From JANNHK01 sp034408875 (lineage in GTDB: Bacteria; Actinomycetota; Acidimicrobiia; IMCC26256; PALSA-610): 16,799 bases of DNA. The DNA is taken from the NCBI GenBank assembly GCA_034408875.1, contig JAWXCJ010000274.1:1-16799 (forward strand), in the 5' to 3' direction. The translations under genes and the position numbers were made by a program. Under the pieces are notes generated by a model that was given only the letters and a program-made list of their open reading frames with translations, did not search any database and was not told the DNA's origin. Below are positions 14,697-16,799 of this stretch, piece by piece; the first letter of the stretch is position 1, and each line of letters opens with the position of its first letter.

Positions 14697-15761
14697 TCAG
14701 GTACACGTGTCTCGGGTATTGGGGAAGAGGCCCGGAGCCTCCGGCCCAAAAGCCTGGGGGTTCGGCTCGGGCGCGTGCAAGCCGAGGTGTTCGAAGGCGG
14801 CCGCCGTTGCCATACGGCCGCGGGGGGTGCGCTCGATCAGCCCGCATTGTAGGAGGAACGGTTCGTACACGTCCTCGACCGTCTCGGGGGCCTCGCCGAC
14901 CGATACCGCAAGGGTTCCGAGCCCGACGGCCCGGCCCGTGAAAGTGCGGCACAGCGCGGTGAGGATGGCCCGGTCGATCTTGTCGAGGCCGAGCGCGTCG
15001 ACTTCGAACAGCGCGAGCGCATCGCGTGCCGTTGCGGCCGTGACCCGCCCGTCGACCCGCACCTCGGCGAAGTCACGCACCCGCTTGAGCAGCCGGTTCG
15101 CGACGCGCGGCGTGCCCCGGGCCCGTGACGCGATTTCGGTCGCGCCCTCGGCTTCGAGTTCGACGCCGAGGATCTCCGCGACCCGGGTGACGATGAGCGC
15201 GAGGTCGTCGGGGGTGTAGTAGTCGAGGCGGGCGACGAACCCGAAGCGGTCGCGCAACGGACCCGTGATGAGGCCGGTGCGCGTTGTCGCGCCCACGAGC
15301 GTGAAGCGCGGCAGGTCGAGACGGATCGTGCGCGCGGAGGGGCCCTTGCCGATCACGATGTCGAGCTGGAAGTCCTCCATCGCCGGATACAGCACCTCTT
15401 CGACCGCGCGCGGCAGCCGGTGGATCTCGTCGATGAACAGCACGTCGCCGTCGTCGAGGTTGGTGAGGATCGCGGCGAGGTCGCCCGCCCGTTCGAGCGC
15501 GGGACCGCTCGTTGGTTGCAGGCGCGCCCCCATCTCGGTTGCGACGATGCCGCCGAGGGTTGTCTTGCCGAGCCCGGGTGGTCCCGCGAACAACACGTGG
15601 TCGACGGCCTGGCCGCGTTTGCGCGCCGCCGACAGCATGATCTCGAGGTGTTCGCGCAAGCGGGGCTGGCCGACGAATTCGTCGAGCCGGCGCGGTCGCA
15701 GCGTCGTCTCCTCGGCGGCCTCGACCGGATCCGCGGCCGGGCTCAGCAGCTCGTCGCGCAT
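14697..15761 (-). CDS. ruvB: Holliday junction branch migration ATPase RuvB
   Basis: RuvB is the hexameric AAA+ motor that drives branch migration of RuvA-bound Holliday junctions. The 354-residue product has LRPRRLDEFVGQ (21-32), Walker A GPPGLGKTT (60-68), Walker B IDEIHR (110-115), sensor 1 GATTRTG (157-163), the arginine finger Arg170 in GPLRDRFG, and a C-terminal winged helix with ERTPRGRMAT (310-319). A tail of about 25 residues rich in Pro and Ala is not part of the core family. The ATG at 15761-15759 shares one base with the ruvA stop (TAATG), so translation is coupled. Confidence 0.98.
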   Translation of the reverse strand: MRDELLSPAADPVEAAEETTLRPRRLDEFVGQPRLREHLEIMLSAARKRGQAVDHVLFAGPPGLGKTTLGGIVATEMGARLQPTSGPALERAGDLAAILTNLDDGDVLFIDEIHRLPRAVEEVLYPAMEDFQLDIVIGKGPSARTIRLDLPRFTLVGATTRTGLITGPLRDRFGFVARLDYYTPDDLALIVTRVAEILGVELEAEGATEIASRARGTPRVANRLLKRVRDFAEVRVDGRVTAATARDALALFEVDALGLDKIDRAILTALCRTFTGRAVGLGTLAVSVGEAPETVEDVYEPFLLQCGLIERTPRGRMATAAAFEHLGLHAPEPNPQAFGPEAPGLFPNTRDTCT

Positions 15762-16351
15762 TACGTACGCGCTCCGGAGAGGAGCTTCAGCGCATCGCGC
15801 AGGAGATCTTCGACCGTGCCTTCGGCGTCGAGTTGGGCAAGGACCTCGCGCACCTCCTCGGGTGAGTAGCCGAGGCCGCTGAGCGCACTGCGCACCTCGC
15901 CGCGCGGCGTGGGACCTTCGCCCGTCGGTGTCGTGAGGTCGAAGTCGGGTACGTCGAGACGCGTCTTCAGCTCGATCAACAGCCGCTGCGCGGTGCGCTT
16001 CCCCACCCCGGGGACGAGCGTGAGCGCGTCGATGTCGTCGTCGGCCAGGCACCGGCGTAGCGCGTTCGGCGCGTGCACCGACAGGATCGCAAGGGCGAGC
16101 TTCGGCCCGACTCCGGTCGCGCCGATCAGCGCCTCGAACGTCTCGCGTTCGTCGCGGGTGGGGAACCCGTACAGCACCATCGCGTCGTCGCGCACGTGCA
16201 GATGCGTGAACAGGAACGCGTGCGCGCCGGGCGCCAGCATGGGCAACGCCGAAATCGGCGCGTTGACCCGGTAGCCGACACCGCCGACCTCGACCAGCAC
16301 CTCGCCGGTCGGCGTGCGTTCGATGACCGTGCCCCGGACCGAACCGATCAC
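15761..16351 (-). CDS. ruvA: Holliday junction DNA-binding protein RuvA
   Basis: RuvA binds four-way junctions as a tetramer and loads RuvB. The 196-residue product shows the N-terminal OB-fold (GSVRGTVIE at 3-11, VEVGGVGYRV at 20-29), HLHVRDDAMVLYGF (50-63), two helix-hairpin-helix motifs (IGATGVGPKLALAIL at 76-90 and LVPGVGKRTAQRLL at 112-125), and the C-terminal RuvB-binding domain (about 150-193). The start is the GTG at 16351-16349, which overlaps the ruvC stop (GTGA) and has GGAGG six bases upstream. Confidence 0.97.
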   Translation of the reverse strand: MIGSVRGTVIERTPTGEVLVEVGGVGYRVNAPISALPMLAPGAHAFLFTHLHVRDDAMVLYGFPTRDERETFEALIGATGVGPKLALAILSVHAPNALRRCLADDDIDALTLVPGVGKRTAQRLLIELKTRLDVPDFDLTTPTGEGPTPRGEVRSALSGLGYSPEEVREVLAQLDAEGTVEDLLRDALKLLSGART

Positions 16352-16799
16352 GTCGTGCCTCCAACCAGGTTCGCGAGCGGCACCCGCCACAGATGGCAGC
16401 ACGCCAGGGCGAGCGCGTCGGCCGCGTCGGGCGGGCGCGGCACCTCGCGCAGGGCAAGGGTGCGGGTGATCATCTCCTGCACCGCGCGCTTCTCGGCCCG
16501 GCCGTCGCCGGTGACCGCGAGCTTCACTTCGTTCGGGCTGTACTGCGCCACGGGCACACCCGCGCGCGCCGCCGCAACGAGCGCGATTCCGCTCGCCTGG
16601 CCCACCGAGATCGCGGTCCGCGCGTTGTTCTGGAACAGCACCCGCTCGACCGACAGCGCCGAGGGCGTGTACTCGGCGACGAGCGCGGTCAGCTCGTCGG
16701 CCAGTTCGGCGAGCCGATCGGGCAGCGGGGTCGACGGTTCGGTGCGGATCACCCCGTAGGCGAGCGCCCGCATCGAGCCCCCGGTGCGCGCCACGACCC
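16348..16799 (-). CDS. ruvC: Holliday junction endonuclease RuvC, 5' end outside window
   Basis: RuvC is the dimeric nuclease that cuts Holliday junctions after RuvAB migration. About 150 residues are visible, read open to the window edge. Present are YGVIRTEPSTPLPDRL, the segment SVERVLFQNNARTAI with the catalytic Glu, SPNEVKLAVTGDGRAEKRAVQ, and PPDAADALALACCH with the two C-terminal catalytic Asp residues. The first strand with DPGLT, which carries the first catalytic Asp, is missing, so roughly 20 codons lie beyond 16799. The GTG at 16794 is therefore internal and not a start. The gene overlaps ruvA by four bases. Confidence 0.95.
   Translation of the reverse strand, partial: VVARTGGSMRALAYGVIRTEPSTPLPDRLAELADELTALVAEYTPSALSVERVLFQNNARTAISVGQASGIALVAAARAGVPVAQYSPNEVKLAVTGDGRAEKRAVQEMITRTLALREVPRPPDAADALALACCHLWRVPLANLVGGTT
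16358..16362 (-). promoter_or_regulatory. Ribosome binding site deciding the ruvA start
   Basis: GGAGG lies six bases before the GTG at 16351, within the 3' end of ruvC. It excludes the longer frame that begins at 16402. Confidence 0.8.

Noticed and set aside
14677..16457. Upstream-extended starts for the crotonase (14952), ruvB (16457) and ruvA (16402)
   Set aside because: The extensions overlap coding DNA of the preceding gene, lack family similarity, and good ribosome binding sites or stop-start overlaps mark the shorter starts.
16348..16794. Complete ruvC starting at the GTG at 16794
   Set aside because: The frame is open to the window edge and the N-terminal DPGLT strand with the first catalytic Asp is missing, so the true start lies outside.

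Overview
All thirteen genes in this window lie on the minus strand, so they read from position 16799 down to 1. The DNA is GC-rich (hand counts of single lines give roughly 63-68% G+C), GTG starts are common, and neighbouring genes often overlap by 1-4 bases. The order ruvC-ruvA-ruvB ... yajC-secD-secF-apt-rel ... hisS-aspS-rarA is the arrangement known from Actinobacteria, including Mycobacterium tuberculosis. Details such as the Thr-rich SecD and type IV pilin genes beside a housekeeping block suggest an environmental actinobacterium, perhaps class Acidimicrobiia. The phylum is well supported; the class is a guess.

Layout in transcription order: (1) 16799-14697, ruvC (5' end outside the window), ruvA and ruvB, the Holliday-junction branch migration and resolution machinery; a crotonase-family gene follows at 14676-13972. 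(2) 13906-10443, yajC, secD and secF, the accessory complex of the Sec translocon. (3) 10414-7695, apt (adenine salvage) and a bifunctional rel ((p)ppGpp synthetase/hydrolase). (4) A 216-bp intergenic region, 7694-7479, holding inverted repeats and a CRP-like site. (5) 7478-3830, three overlapping genes for prepilin-like surface proteins, here called pilV-, pilW- and pilX-like. (6) 3803-1, hisS, aspS (with residues typical of a non-discriminating AspRS) and the 5' part of rarA, which runs off the window through a 23-codon repeat.

Most of the window is conserved housekeeping DNA. The accessory part is the minor-pilin cassette between rel and hisS. It has its own upstream region, two prepilin-peptidase signals with Glu+5 and one PilX-like signal without it, carboxypeptidase-regulatory-like beta domains in the first protein, and a large ten-cysteine ectodomain in the third. 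It is the best candidate for something not well described. Other points worth checking are the putative CRP/FNR-type site upstream of it, the hairpin at the hisS start, the 69-bp repeat in rarA, and the Thr-rich insertion in SecD. No tRNA, rRNA, CRISPR array, insertion sequence or transposase was seen.
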